DNA from: Pseudolysinimonas sp051954455
GTDB lineage: Bacteria > Actinomycetota > Actinomycetes > Actinomycetales > Microbacteriaceae
Reading direction: 5' to 3'
NCBI RefSeq assembly: GCF_051954455.1
Contig: NZ_JBQCHS010000033.1
Coordinates: forward strand, 1 to 64,000
Length of the DNA: 64,000 bases
A program made the position numbers and the translations under genes. Positions 16,278 through 24,610 of this stretch are shown here, piece after piece; the stretch's first letter is position 1, and each line of letters opens with the position of its first letter. The notes under the pieces were generated by a model. That model did not search any database and was not told the origin of the DNA. It saw only the letters and a program-made list of their open reading frames with translations.

Positions 16278-16278
16278 T

Positions 16279-16354
16279 GTCGAAAGTCCAGGTGGTTCCG
16301 GCGCGTCCTGCGCAGACGCGTGGTGCTGCGCAGCGGGCCGCCTGAACTTTCGAC
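16279..16354. repeat. 76-bp nested palindrome before pgm
   Basis: The outer arms GTCGAAAGTCCAGGTGG (16279-16295) and CCGCCTGAACTTTCGAC (16338-16354) pair at 15 of 17 positions. Inside lies a second hairpin (CGCGTC/GACGCG) and two copies of the palindrome CTGCGCAG. It could be a terminator, a cruciform or an intergenic repeat family. Confidence 0.6.
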
Positions 16355-16437
16355 GCGGGGAGATGTCGCGGCCGTCCACAGCGGCTTCAGCGCATCGACC
16401 GTCGCGAAGCACCGCCGGACACGGAAGACTGGACCGC

Positions 16438-18069
<1,632 letters not shown>

Positions 18070-18086
18070 GCGGGACAGGGAGCGGA

Positions 18087-18119
18087 GCGGGACGGGCTAC
18101 CGCCCTCCCGCGGTCCCGC
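18087..18119 (+). terminator. Hairpin after pgm
   Basis: Arms GCGGGAC (18087-18093) and GTCCCGC (18113-18119) with a 19-base loop, 17 bases after the pgm stop. It is followed at once by the palindromic element at 18127, which probably helps termination from both sides. Confidence 0.45.
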
Positions 18120-18126
18120 ACAAGCA

Positions 18127-18163
18127 GGTCTCGATACGCCGCTGCGCGGCCACTCGACCCGCG
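18127..18163 (+). repeat. 37-bp palindromic gene-end element, copy 1
   Basis: It begins GGTCTCGATACGCCGCTGC and ends ACTCGACCCGCG, with an internal stem GCCGC/GCGGC around TGC. It sits between the convergent pgm and carboxypeptidase genes, ending 3 bases from the carboxypeptidase stop. It is identical to copy 3 (57575-57611) except for one base. Confidence 0.85.
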
Positions 18164-18166
18164 AGG

Positions 18167-18967
18167 TCAGTAGGTCGGCGCCGGCGGATACCCGAAGAAG
18201 GTCTCCAGCGACGGGAACCCCTCCTTCTGCAGCTCCGTCGCGAGCGGGACCCCGACGTAGCGCAGGTGCCACGGCTCGTACTCGTAGCCGGTGATCTGCT
18301 CCTGGCCCTCTTGGTAGCGCACGATGAAGCCGAAGCGCCAGGAGTTCTCCGCGATCCACCGGCCGGCCGGCGTGGCCCCGAAGGCCTGCGACACCGCCGT
18401 GTCGACGTCGACCGCCAGCCCGCTCTGGTGCTCGCTGTAGCCGGGCCGCGCGCTCTGCCGGTCGGCCTGCGCCGACCCCAGGCGCGACACCCATCCGGCG
18501 TAGACCGCCTTCTGCTCGACGTAGCTGCGGTAGGGGCTCACGACGGTGAAGGTGTGCCCGATCTCCTGCTGTCCGGCGGCGAACATCTGCTGGAGCGCCG
18601 CGGCCGCCTCGGGGCGCATCTGCCCCTTGTAGCCGGGGAGGTTCAGCGCGGCCAGCGGCGGGATGTAGTCGATCGGCTGGAGCGGATTCTGCTTGTTCAC
18701 CAGCACCCAGTCGCTCGCGGGGTCCGTGGTCGAGAACTGCTTCTTGTCGAAGCCGGTCGGCGTGGGGGTCGGAGTCGGGGTCGGAGAGGCGTCCGGCGTG
18801 CCGGGCGAGCCGGACGGCGTGGGGCGAGCCGTCGGCTTCGCCGGAACGAACAGGAGCGTGATCAGCGCGACCACGCCGAGCGCGAGGACCACGACGGCAG
18901 TGACCAGGCCGGCCAGGAACGTCTTGCGCGACATGAGGCCGCCGGGCCGCGGGGGAGTCGTCGACAC
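18167..18967 (-). CDS. D-alanyl-D-alanine carboxypeptidase, VanY/M15 type
   Basis: 266 residues. A short cytoplasmic tail and one membrane helix (about 14-42) are followed by a Pro/Thr linker (about 46-73) and a VanY domain (about 85-262). The zinc site is intact: SEHQSGLAVDVD supplies His and Asp, and EPWHLRYV supplies the last His. YRSYVEQ also matches the family. It should remove the terminal D-Ala from muropeptide stems outside the membrane. GTG 18967 was chosen because TACACT lies exactly 6 bases upstream. An ATG at 18991 has a GGAG site but would overlap the divergent gene and its promoter; ATG 18934 is another option. Confidence 0.85.
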   Translation of the reverse strand: MSTTPPRPGGLMSRKTFLAGLVTAVVVLALGVVALITLLFVPAKPTARPTPSGSPGTPDASPTPTPTPTPTGFDKKQFSTTDPASDWVLVNKQNPLQPIDYIPPLAALNLPGYKGQMRPEAAAALQQMFAAGQQEIGHTFTVVSPYRSYVEQKAVYAGWVSRLGSAQADRQSARPGYSEHQSGLAVDVDTAVSQAFGATPAGRWIAENSWRFGFIVRYQEGQEQITGYEYEPWHLRYVGVPLATELQKEGFPSLETFFGYPPAPTY

Positions 18968-18973
18968 CGGCTC

Positions 18974-18979
18974 AGTGTA
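18974..18979 (-). promoter_or_regulatory. -10 box TACACT, leaderless carboxypeptidase gene
   Basis: TACACT on the minus strand, 6 bases before GTG 18967. It overlaps the plus-strand -10 box at 18978-18983 by two bases, so the two promoters are back to back. Confidence 0.6.
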
Positions 18980-18983
18980 CGGT
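18978..18983 (+). promoter_or_regulatory. -10 box TACGGT, leaderless acetyltransferase gene
   Basis: TACGGT followed by 6 bases and the ATG at 18990. It shares two bases with the opposing -10 box. Confidence 0.6.
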
Positions 18984-18989
18984 CGCGGC

Positions 18990-19280
18990 ATGAGCGACTC
19001 CGATGCCGTCGTGCACGACGACGCCCACCACCGCTACGTCCTCGAGCGCGACGGTCAGCAGATCGGCCAGGTCGTCTACGAGCTCGGCGACGGCGTGATC
19101 CGGGTGCTGCACACGGAGGTCGACGAGAGCCTGCAGGAGCGCGGGCTCGGCTCGAAGCTCGCGCGCGCCGTCCTTGACGACATCCGAGCGAACAGCGATC
19201 GCCAGCTCGTGCCGATCTGCCCGTTCTTCCGGGCGTACCTGGCGCGGCATCCCGAGGACCGCGACCTCATGAGCCGGTAG
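18990..19280 (+). CDS. Small GNAT-like N-acetyltransferase (YjdJ/Acetyltransf_CG type)
   Basis: 96 residues, the full length of this mini-GNAT family. The core reads HHRYVLERDGQQIGQVVYELGDGVIRVLHTEVDESLQERGLGSKLARAVLDDIR. The acetyl-CoA loop is QERGLGS (about 48-54). The family cysteine motif is PICPFFRAYLARHPE (about 75-89). It is expected to be cytoplasmic, with an unknown substrate. It is transcribed divergently from the carboxypeptidase gene out of overlapping -10 boxes. Confidence 0.85.
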   Translation: MSDSDAVVHDDAHHRYVLERDGQQIGQVVYELGDGVIRVLHTEVDESLQERGLGSKLARAVLDDIRANSDRQLVPICPFFRAYLARHPEDRDLMSR

Positions 19281-19327
19281 GGCGCGGACGGTCGAGCCCC
19301 GACCGGTCACGCGTCAGGCGGCTTCCG

Positions 19328-19333
19328 TACACT
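19328..19333 (+). promoter_or_regulatory. -10 box TACACT, leaderless small membrane protein gene
   Basis: TACACT followed by 6 bases and the GTG at 19340. Confidence 0.55.
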
Positions 19334-19339
19334 GTCCGC

Positions 19340-19615
19340 GTGGACTGGCTGATCGCGGGGGTCGTCGTCGTCGTGCTCATCGCACTCGGCGTCGTCGCGC
19401 AGCGCCGGGGGTGGATCGACCTCTCGGGCAAGAACACCCGGTCGGCGGCGGGCGGCGGCATGATGGCGGTCGACGAGGTCTTCCACCCGTCCGCTTATCA
19501 GGCGCACCTGGAGCAGGATCGCCAGACCTCGATGCCGGCCCCGGCGCCCGTCGCGGGCGACGGCGACCGCGACGTCTACAGGGGCAGCGTCCGGATCGAC
19601 CTCGGCCGACGCTGA
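19340..19615 (+). CDS. Small membrane-anchored protein
   Basis: 91 residues. One N-terminal helix (VDWLIAGVVVVVLIALGVVAQRRGW, about 1-25) is followed by a soluble tail with VDEVFHPSAYQAHLEQDRQTSMPAPAP and an end DVYRGSVRIDLGRR. The pattern VDEVFxPSxYQ is conserved-looking and suggests a real, small protein of unknown function. The GTG start is fixed by the -10 box. Its TGA directly abuts the stop of the convergent lipoate ligase gene with no spacer. Confidence 0.7.
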   Translation: MDWLIAGVVVVVLIALGVVAQRRGWIDLSGKNTRSAAGGGMMAVDEVFHPSAYQAHLEQDRQTSMPAPAPVAGDGDRDVYRGSVRIDLGRR

Positions 19616-20665
19616 CTACGGCACCCGGCCGACCCACTCCGGGGTCGCGAACTTGGTGCGCACCAGCTCCTCCGCGGCGGCGATCTCCTCTGGCCGCAGC
19701 TCGTCGTCCTGCAGGCCGTGCAGCGCTCGGAACGTCTCCACCATCCGGTCGATGACCGCCTCGCGCGGCATGCCCGTCTGGCTGCGCAGCGGGTCGACGC
19801 GCTTGTTGGCGGAGGTGGTGCCCTTGTCGCTCATCTTCTCGCGCCCGATGCGCAGCACCTGCACCATCTTGTCGCCGTCCATGTCGTAGCTCATGGTCAC
19901 GTGGTGCAGCACGCCGCCGTTGCCGAGGCGCTTCTGCGCGGCGCCGCCGATCTTGCCGGCGGGGCTCGCGATGTCGTTGAGCGGCTGGTAGGTCGCCTCG
20001 ATGCCGAGGCTCTTGAGCGCCTGGATGACCCACTCGTCGAAGAAGGCGTAGCTATCGGCGAAGCTCATGCCCTGCACGAGGTCGACCGGCGCGTAGAGCG
20101 AGTAGGTGACGGCCGAACCGGGTTCGATGAACATCGCGCCGCCTCCCGAGATCCGTCGCACGACCTCGAAGCCGTACTTCTCGGCGTTGTCGGGGTCGAC
20201 CTCGTTGCGCACCGACTGGAAGCTGCCGATGACGACGGCGGGCGAGGCCCACTCCCAGATACGCAGCGTCGGCTTGCGGCGCCCCTCGCCGACCTCCTCG
20301 GCGAGGACCTGGTCGAGCGCCAGGTGCATCTGCGGGCTGAGCGGGCCGGGGTGGAGGAACTGCCACTCGTAGTCGTCCCAGCCGGTGGCGCGCTGCAGCG
20401 CCCGGCGGATCGCGGTGGCGACGGCCTCGGGCGAGAACCCGAGGAGGACTGCGCCCTCGGGGAGCGCCTTCTGGATCGCCGCCGCGAGGGTGCGGCCGTC
20501 GCTCTCGGCCGGCATCCCCTCGACCGCCGCATCGATCGTGCCGAGCGCCTCGTCGGGTTCCAGGAAGAAATCGCCGGCGAGCCGGAAGTTCCGGATGACG
20601 CCGCCCTGGACGTCGAGATCCACGACGACGAGCTTGCCGCCCGGGACCTTGAACTCACCGTGCAT
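19616..20665 (-). CDS. Lipoate-protein ligase A-like protein with N-terminal accessory domain
   Basis: 349 residues. Residues 1-90 (MHGEFKVPGGKLVVVDLDVQGG...FFLEPDEAL) match the small accessory domain that is C-terminal in E. coli LplA. Residues about 95-345 form the BPL/LplA catalytic domain, with VVRRISGGGAMFIEPGSAVTYSL for the RR-SGGG lipoyl-AMP loop and the catalytic lysine in GKIGGAAQKR. The domain order is therefore swapped relative to E. coli. It should attach lipoate to the E2 and GcvH lipoyl domains. TAGGCT lies 6 bases before the ATG, indicating a leaderless transcript. No lipoyl-dependent enzyme is nearby. Confidence 0.88.
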   Translation of the reverse strand: MHGEFKVPGGKLVVVDLDVQGGVIRNFRLAGDFFLEPDEALGTIDAAVEGMPAESDGRTLAAAIQKALPEGAVLLGFSPEAVATAIRRALQRATGWDDYEWQFLHPGPLSPQMHLALDQVLAEEVGEGRRKPTLRIWEWASPAVVIGSFQSVRNEVDPDNAEKYGFEVVRRISGGGAMFIEPGSAVTYSLYAPVDLVQGMSFADSYAFFDEWVIQALKSLGIEATYQPLNDIASPAGKIGGAAQKRLGNGGVLHHVTMSYDMDGDKMVQVLRIGREKMSDKGTTSANKRVDPLRSQTGMPREAVIDRMVETFRALHGLQDDELRPEEIAAAEELVRTKFATPEWVGRVP

Positions 20666-20669
20666 GGGC

Positions 20670-21578
20670 TCAGCCTAGATCGGCGCGCGAGCCGAGCCAG
20701 GCGACGAGGTCGGCGATGACCTCGGTGCGGTTCGTCTCGTTGTAGACCTCGTGGCGGGCTCCCTCGTAGAGCTTCAGCGTCACGTCCGTGAGACCGCCGC
20801 GGCGGCGGTAGGCGTCGGCGAGCAGGGTGGCGCTGCGCGGGCCGCCGAGGGTGTCGTCGGTACCGACCTGGATGAGGAGCGGCACGTCCTTGGCGAGGTG
20901 CCGGGGGGTGCCGAGCAGGCGCATGGCGTCGATGAGGCCCCAGAGCTGGAGCGTGCGGGCATCGAAGGTGAGCGGGTCGCGGGCGAAGGCGGCGGCGACC
21001 TCCGGATCGCGGCTCAGCCACTCGGCGCCCGTGCCGCCCGGCACGCGGAACGGCTTGTTGAGGTCGCCCGAGTTCATGTGCCGGAACGTCCGGTACGCGG
21101 TGCCGCTCAGCACCGCGGCGTCCCACGGGGTCGCGTCGACGTTCAGCAGCATCTGCGCGAAGAGCGACCCCATGCTGTGGCCGAGGAGGACGAGCGGGAG
21201 CGCACCGTGCTCCGCGCGGACGTCGTCCGTGAACTGCCGGATGCCCGCGATCGTCGCGCGCACGCCGCCGGGCCCCAGCCTCCCGAGCTTCGTCGCGTCG
21301 CCCGCCCACTGCGCCATCCCGGTCGCCCCGTGGCCGCGGTAGTCGAGCGCGCGCACCGTCCAGCCGGCGGCCACGAGGTCGCGGGCGAGCGGCTCGTAGC
21401 GCGTGGCGTACTCCCCGAGGCCGTGCAGGAGTTCGACCACGCCGCGCGGTGAGGGCGCGTCCCAGCGCCAGGTGTGGATCTCGACACCCTCGGCGTCGGT
21501 GAAGGTCGCCTCGACGGCGGTGGTCCCCGGTGGCGGATCCTGGGGCGTCGGATCCTGGGGCGTCGGATTCTGGGGCAT
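20670..21578 (-). CDS. Monoacylglycerol-lipase-like alpha/beta hydrolase
   Basis: 302 residues of the Hydrolase_4/lysophospholipase family. Motifs: LLHGLGEYATRYEPLA for the oxyanion loop (about 50-65), DYRGHG, the nucleophile elbow GHSMGS (about 133-138), an acid in QVGTDDTLGG, and His in GARHEVYNE near 279. It probably hydrolyses short or mono-acyl glycerol esters. The first 20 residues are Pro-rich (TPQDPTPQDPPP) and encoded by a tandem 15-bp DNA repeat, so the N-terminal length may vary. The site GAGGAGG precedes the ATG. It is divergent from the MarR gene. Confidence 0.85.
   Translation of the reverse strand: MPQNPTPQDPTPQDPPPGTTAVEATFTDAEGVEIHTWRWDAPSPRGVVELLHGLGEYATRYEPLARDLVAAGWTVRALDYRGHGATGMAQWAGDATKLGRLGPGGVRATIAGIRQFTDDVRAEHGALPLVLLGHSMGSLFAQMLLNVDATPWDAAVLSGTAYRTFRHMNSGDLNKPFRVPGGTGAEWLSRDPEVAAAFARDPLTFDARTLQLWGLIDAMRLLGTPRHLAKDVPLLIQVGTDDTLGGPRSATLLADAYRRRGGLTDVTLKLYEGARHEVYNETNRTEVIADLVAWLGSRADLG
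20672..20677 (-). promoter_or_regulatory. -10 box TAGGCT, leaderless lipoate ligase gene
   Basis: TAGGCT on the minus strand, 6 bases before the ATG at 20665. It lies inside the last codons and stop region of the upstream hydrolase gene. Confidence 0.55.
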
Positions 21579-21579
21579 C
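21535..21579 (-). repeat. Three tandem 15-bp units at the 5' end of the hydrolase gene
   Basis: The unit GGATCCTGGGGCGTC occurs three times (21535-21549, 21550-21564, 21565-21579; the third differs at two bases). It encodes the NPTPQDPTPQDP stretch. It is in frame, so gain or loss of units changes length without a frameshift. Confidence 0.85.
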
Positions 21580-21632
21580 GGGCCTCCTCGCGCGTGCGGC
21601 TCATCGTCTCACCCGCCGCGGCCCGCGGACCC

Positions 21633-21693
21633 GTCGATTCGCGCGAAACCGCGCGTTCGGCGCCGCTCGATGCGCGGTTTTGCACGATTCGAG
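21633..21693. repeat. Long imperfect palindrome in the hydrolase-MarR spacer
   Basis: Two 22-base arms (21633-21654 and 21672-21693) pair at 18 of 22 positions around a 17-base loop. The perfect core is AAACCGCGC/GCGCGGTTT. It could be a cruciform, a terminator or a regulatory site. Confidence 0.55.
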
Positions 21694-21717
21694 GGAGGAG
21701 CGGAGCACGAGGCAGCG

Positions 21718-21743
21718 TTAGCGGTGCTAATGAGTTAGGCTAA
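21718..21743. promoter_or_regulatory. MarR-type operator pair over the marR promoter
   Basis: Two adjacent palindromes: TTAGC-GGT-GCTAA (21718-21730) and TTAG-G-CTAA (21735-21743). The second contains the -10 box TAGGCT (21736-21741), which is 7 bases before the start at 21749. A repressor bound here would block its own promoter. Confidence 0.65.
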
Positions 21744-21748
21744 TGATC

Positions 21749-22165
21749 ATGGCGCGACTGGATGACGACGAGCTCCGGCTCCTGGTCCAGCGCGTCGCGC
21801 GCCGCATCCGCAGCAATCGCGGCGACGAGAGCATGAGCGACTCGCAGCTCGGCGTCCTCTTCCTGCTCGACAAGATCGGCGACGCCTCGCCGAGCCGGCT
21901 CGCCGAGCACGAGCGCGTCTCGCCGCCGTCGATGAACCGCACGCTCAACGGACTCGAGGAGCGCGGCCTCGTCCGGCGCACTCCCTCGCCCGACGACGCG
22001 CGCAAGGTCGTCGTCTCGATCACCGAGGCCGGCCTGGAGCTCATCCGCGAGACCCGACGGCTGCGGACCGCGTGGTTCAGCCGCCAGCTCGCGGCGCTCG
22101 ACGCGGAGGAGCGCGCCGCGCTCGAGGCCGTGGTGCCGGTACTGCGAAAGCTGGCCGACGCGTGA
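21749..22165 (+). CDS. MarR family transcriptional regulator
   Basis: 138 residues. The winged helix-turn-helix spans about 30-100, with DASPSRLAEHERVSPPSMNRTLNGLEERGLVRRTPSPDDARKVVVSITEAG, including the wing DDAR. It should bind DNA as a dimer and release it when a ligand, often an aromatic or toxic compound, is bound. The ATG at 21749 fits the leaderless -10 spacing; an in-frame ATG at 21743 adds two residues. It is followed 10 bases later by an MFS exporter gene, the usual target of such a regulator. The operator pair overlaps its promoter, so autorepression is likely. Confidence 0.88.
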   Translation: MARLDDDELRLLVQRVARRIRSNRGDESMSDSQLGVLFLLDKIGDASPSRLAEHERVSPPSMNRTLNGLEERGLVRRTPSPDDARKVVVSITEAGLELIRETRRLRTAWFSRQLAALDAEERAALEAVVPVLRKLADA

Positions 22166-22175
22166 GGGCGGCCCG

Positions 22176-23492
22176 ATGACCTCCGCGTTCCGGTCTCTCG
22201 GCGTCTTCAACTACCGCGTCTGGTTCGCGGGGGCCACGGTCTCCAACATCGGCACCTGGATGCAGCGCACCGCCCAGGACTGGATCGTCCTGACGATGCT
22301 CACCAGGAACGACGCGACCGCGGTCGGCGTGACGATGGCGCTGCAGTTCGGGCCGCAGCTGCTGCTGACGCCGATCACCGGCCTCGTCGCCGACCGGTTC
22401 GACCGGCGCCGCCTCATGATGGCGACGCAGGGCACCATGGGGCTGCTCGGCCTCGGCCTCGGGCTCCTCACGGTGACCGGCACGGTGCAGCTCTGGATGG
22501 TCTACGTCTTCGCGCTCCTGCTCGGGTGCGCGGCCGCCTTCGACGCGCCCGTGCGGCAGACGTTCGTCGGCTCGCTCGTGCCGCCGCACCTGCTGTCGAA
22601 CGCGGTCGGCCTGAACGCCACCTCGTTCAACACCGCGCGACTGATCGGCCCCGCGGTCGCCGGGCTCCTCACCGCGGTCGTCGGCGCGGGCTGGGTCTTC
22701 CTGCTCAACGCGCTGACCTTCGCGGCGACGCTCGCGGCGCTCTTCCTGTTCCGGCGCGACGAGCTGATCCCGAGCACGCGCGCGCCGCGCGCCCGCGGGC
22801 AGATCCGCGAGGGATTCCGCTACGTCACGGGGCGCAGCGACCTCGCGCTGGTGTTCGTGATGGTGTTCCTCATGGGCACGATCGGCGTGAACTTCCCGAT
22901 CTACGCGTCGACGATGGCGAGCGTCGCGTTCCATCAGGGGGCCGGGGAGTTCGGGCTCCTCTCCACGGCGTTCGCGGTCGGATCGCTGGCGGGCGCCCTG
23001 CTCGCCGCGCGCCGCGAGCGCCCCCGCCTGCGCTCGGTCGCGCTCGGCGGTGCCGGCTTCGGCTTCGCCCTCTGCGCCGCGGCCTGCATGCCCACGTTCT
23101 GGTCGTTCGCGGCGGTCCTGCCGCTCGTCGGCATCACGTCGATCACGATGCTCAACAACGCCAACGCGTACGTGCAGACGACGACCGACCCCGTGCTCCG
23201 CGGTCGCGTCATGTCGCTGTACATGGCGATCATGATGGGCGGCACCCCGATCGGCGCGCCGCTCGTCGGAGCGATCGCGAACGGCTTCGGCCCGCGCTGG
23301 GCGCTCGTCGCGGGGGCGCTCGGCGGTCTCATCCCCGCGGCCATCGCCGTGGTCTGGTGGCTCCGGCGCCGGGGCCTGCGCGTCGCGTGGGACACCTCGC
23401 ACCGCTGGCCGCTCGTGCTCGACTGGTCGGCGGATCGGGAGCTCGCGACCGAGTCGATCGCCGTGCAGGAGGTCGAGGCCCAGAAGGGCTGA
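22176..23492 (+). CDS. MFS transporter (MFS_3/EntS-like exporter)
   Basis: 438 residues with about 12 membrane helices. The start FRSLGVFNYRVWFAGATVSNIGTWMQRTAQDWIVL and the motif A-like GLVADRFDRRRLMM (between helices 2 and 3) fit the MFS_3 group that includes enterobactin and drug exporters. The tail of about 40 residues is cytoplasmic and carries HRWPLVLDWSADRELA. It probably exports small molecules with proton antiport. It forms an operon with the marR gene just upstream, so it is likely induced by its own substrate. Confidence 0.85.
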   Translation: MTSAFRSLGVFNYRVWFAGATVSNIGTWMQRTAQDWIVLTMLTRNDATAVGVTMALQFGPQLLLTPITGLVADRFDRRRLMMATQGTMGLLGLGLGLLTVTGTVQLWMVYVFALLLGCAAAFDAPVRQTFVGSLVPPHLLSNAVGLNATSFNTARLIGPAVAGLLTAVVGAGWVFLLNALTFAATLAALFLFRRDELIPSTRAPRARGQIREGFRYVTGRSDLALVFVMVFLMGTIGVNFPIYASTMASVAFHQGAGEFGLLSTAFAVGSLAGALLAARRERPRLRSVALGGAGFGFALCAAACMPTFWSFAAVLPLVGITSITMLNNANAYVQTTTDPVLRGRVMSLYMAIMMGGTPIGAPLVGAIANGFGPRWALVAGALGGLIPAAIAVVWWLRRRGLRVAWDTSHRWPLVLDWSADRELATESIAVQEVEAQKG

Positions 23493-23502
23493 GCGCCCGG
23501 TC

Positions 23503-23508
23503 TAGCGT
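23503..23508 (+). promoter_or_regulatory. -10 box TAGCGT, leaderless epimerase gene
   Basis: TAGCGT, 7 bases before GTG 23516. It suggests that the epimerase-peptidase pair has its own promoter although it follows the MFS gene closely. Confidence 0.5.
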
Positions 23509-23515
23509 GGATGCC

Positions 23516-24610
23516 GTGAGCGTCGTCACCGAGGTCGTGACGCACCGCGTCGAGTCCCCCCTGCTCCGCCCGTTCGTGACGGCCGTGCGGCGGTCGGACA
23601 CCCTGAGCTCGGTGCTCGTCGAGGTCCGCGACGACGCCGGTCGCTCGGGCTGGGGCGAGGCGCCGACGAGCTGGCGGGTGACGGGCGAGTCGCCGGCGGG
23701 CGTCGTCGCCGCGGTCGAGGGCGCGCTGGCGCCCGCGGTGACCGGGCTGCCGACCCACGATCCGGATGAGGCCTCCCGCGCGCTCGCCGCGGCGATCGTC
23801 GGCAACCACGCGGCGCGCATGGCGGTCGACTGCGCGATGTTCGATCTCGCGGCCCGGACCGCCGGCCGTACGCTCCACGGCTTCCTCGGCGCCGGGACCG
23901 GCTCCGTCCGCACCGACGTCACGCTGTCGCTGCCGAGCGGACGCGACGCGTGGGACGGGCTGCTGGCCGATGCCACCGCGCGCGTCGCCCAGGGGTTCGA
24001 CGTGCTGAAGGTGAAGGCCGGACCGGCCGCCGACCTCCTCCCCCTGCTGCTCCTGCTGCGCGACGCGGTCGGGCCGCACGTCGCGCTCCGCGTCGACGCG
24101 AACCAGGCCTGGGATCCGGACGAGGCGATCGCGGTGATCCGCGCCGTCGAGGAGGCGGGGGTCGACCTCGAGCTGGTGGAGCAGCCGGTCGCCCGCGACG
24201 ACCTCGCGGGTCTCGTCCGGGTCGCCGACGCCGTCGACGTGCCGGTGCTCGCCGACGAGTCGGTCTGGACCCGTCGGCAGCTGCGCGAGCTGCTCGCGCT
24301 CGGCCGGGTGGACCTCGTCAACGTCAAGCTCGCGAAGTCCGGCGGCCTCGGCGAAGCCCGTGCCCTCGTGGAGGCGGCGCACGCCGAGGGCGTCGGCGTG
24401 ATCGTCGGCTGCATGCTCGAGAGTCACGTCGGGATCGCCGCGGCGGCGGCGCTCGCGGCGACCGTGGGCGGCGGCACGCACGATCTCGACGGCGGCACCT
24501 GGCTGGCGCGGTCCCCGGTCGAGGGCGGCGCGCAGTACGACGGCGCGACCATCGTGCTGCCGGATGCGCCCGGCACAGGCATCACGGGGATCGTGGGGGC
24601 GGGCGCATGA
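23516..24610 (+). CDS. Dipeptide (L-Ala-D/L-Glu) epimerase, enolase superfamily
   Basis: 364 residues of the muconate-lactonising subgroup. Catalytic residues are in place: Lys165 and Lys167 (VLKVKAGP), metal ligands Asp194 (VDANQAW), Glu222 (VEQP) and Asp247 (ADES), and Lys271 (VKLAKSGG). CMLESHVG and HDLDGG are the specificity blocks seen in Ala-Glu epimerases such as YkfB. It would convert L-Ala-D-Glu from murein into L-Ala-L-Glu for peptidase cleavage. GTG 23516 is preferred, and an in-frame GTG at 23507 is the alternative. It overlaps the NlpC/P60 gene as ATGA, which supports a murein-peptide role. Confidence 0.88.
   Translation: MSVVTEVVTHRVESPLLRPFVTAVRRSDTLSSVLVEVRDDAGRSGWGEAPTSWRVTGESPAGVVAAVEGALAPAVTGLPTHDPDEASRALAAAIVGNHAARMAVDCAMFDLAARTAGRTLHGFLGAGTGSVRTDVTLSLPSGRDAWDGLLADATARVAQGFDVLKVKAGPAADLLPLLLLLRDAVGPHVALRVDANQAWDPDEAIAVIRAVEEAGVDLELVEQPVARDDLAGLVRVADAVDVPVLADESVWTRRQLRELLALGRVDLVNVKLAKSGGLGEARALVEAAHAEGVGVIVGCMLESHVGIAAAAALAATVGGGTHDLDGGTWLARSPVEGGAQYDGATIVLPDAPGTGITGIVGAGA

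Larger units (their letters stand above)
16125..16437. other. 313-bp divergent spacer between pheA and pgm
   Basis: It contains the pheA promoter (16131-16136), a C-rich low-complexity tract (about 16200-16277) and a 76-bp nested palindrome (16279-16354). A weak -10-like AAGACT lies at 16425-16430, 7 bases before the pgm start. No gene is seen on either strand. Confidence 0.6.

Noticed and set aside
18167..18991. ATG 18991 as the start of the carboxypeptidase
   Set aside because: It has a GGAG at good distance, but it would lie within the divergent gene and upstream of both overlapping -10 boxes.
22077..23402. Minus-strand open frame of 441 codons opposite the MFS gene
   Set aside because: It is Arg/Glu/His-rich with no recognisable fold, opposite a clear 12-helix transporter.
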